A stretch of DNA of 64,000 nt, taken from Roseitranquillus sp963749675. GTDB taxonomy: Bacteria > Pseudomonadota > Alphaproteobacteria > Rhodobacterales > Rhodobacteraceae. The DNA lies in NCBI GenBank assembly GCA_963749675.1, contig CAVVNT010000001.1:558001-622000 (forward strand), in the 5' to 3' direction. Positions 63,752 to 64,000 of the stretch are shown here, one piece after another. Position 1 is the stretch's first letter, and each line of letters starts with the position of its first letter. Below the pieces are notes generated by a model. The model was not told where the DNA came from. It worked only from the letters and a program-made list of their open reading frames with translations, and did not search any database. Position numbers and translations under genes: made by a program.

Positions 63752-64000
63752 TGGGCAAGATCGGAAAGCGCCTGACGGCGGCCCGCAAGGCAGTCGCTGG
63801 CAAGGAGAACCTCAGCGTCGAGGAAGCGGTAAAGCTGATAAAGTCCGGCGCGTCGGCAAAATTCGACGAGACGGTCGAGATCGCGATGAACCTGGGCGTC
63901 GACCCGCGCCATGCCGATCAGATGGTGCGCGGGACCGTGAACCTGCCGAACGGCACCGGCAAGACGGTGCGGGTCGCGGTCTTCGCTCGCGGCCCCAAGG
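63751..64000 (+). CDS. rplA: 50S ribosomal protein L1, 3' end outside window
   Basis: First 83 codons of L1: MGKIGKRLTAARKAVAGKEN, AVKLIKSGASAKFDETVEIA, MNLGVDPRHADQMVRGTVNL, PNGTGKTVRVAVFARGPK. Cut by the window end. Confidence 0.98.
   Translation, partial: MGKIGKRLTAARKAVAGKENLSVEEAVKLIKSGASAKFDETVEIAMNLGVDPRHADQMVRGTVNLPNGTGKTVRVAVFARGPK

Overview
The window looks like a chromosomal segment of a GC-rich alphaproteobacterium, most likely of the Rhodobacterales. The reasons are the sqdBDC sulfolipid operon in the order known from Rhodobacter sphaeroides, the tuf / tRNA-Trp / secE / nusG / rplK / rplA order, the tamA-tamB pair, and a purine transporter next to xdhBC. No genus can be assigned from the sequence alone.

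Layout. (1) 1-6,094: end of a purine catabolism block, with xdhB (5' cut by the window), a small divergent membrane protein, xdhC, and a nucleoside-type ABC transporter. The ATPase of the transporter carries one frameshift and its second permease is gone. (2) About 6,100-28,830: an insertion-sequence graveyard. It holds remnants of about ten IS families (IS481, ISAs1, IS110/IS1111, IS630, IS30, IS3, IS21, IS256, IS6, IS5), many nested in each other and most broken. Embedded in it are tRNA-Gly(GCC), an SDR relic, an intact TRAP transporter operon (dctPQM), a phospholipase D-type protein, a broken ParE-like toxin and a 30-codon relic of glycogen phosphorylase. (3) 28,835-32,524: a truncated sensor kinase with an intact OmpR-type regulator, an EF-hand protein, a DUF302 protein, a VTT-domain membrane protein, a tyrosine-recombinase fragment and tRNA-Pro(CGG). 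(4) 32,540-38,653: an EamA transporter, then a leucine cluster on the minus strand (leuC-hdeD-like-leuD-exonuclease/phosphatase-leuB) with two TGTAC-type operators before leuC. (5) 38,875-57,302: ordinary chromosome, with a SOUL protein, MscS channel, FNT-family transporter, tamA (frameshifted), tamB, a cobalamin adenosyltransferase cluster, parC, a lipoprotein, tuf, a ZntB/CorA-like transporter and tRNA-Trp. (6) 57,303-64,000: a DUF6894 protein, a Crp/Fnr regulator, a kinase relic and sqdBDC lie between tRNA-Trp and secE. Then come secE, nusG, rplK and the start of rplA.

Functional picture. XdhBC plus the ABC transporter would take up and oxidise purines, but the transporter may be dead. TamA/TamB form an outer-membrane assembly and lipid-transport module. 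SqdB, SqdD and SqdC make sulfoquinovosyl lipid. LeuC, LeuD and LeuB are three enzymes of leucine biosynthesis.

Most unusual signals. The first is a pair of 39-bp palindromic insertions inside one IS21 istA relic. Their 11-bp stems differ by two compensatory base-pair changes, and both are read in the same open frame, as expected of a small mobile palindrome that tolerates coding sequence. The second is a set of paired TGTAC-type operators, spaced 32-33 bp, found at both leuC and the tRNA-Trp/secE junction. The third is a signature of one inversion (about 21,993-26,158) that would re-unite two split IS elements. The same single-base insertion pattern in leuC, tamA and the ABC ATPase means that assembly error must be excluded before these genes are called dead.
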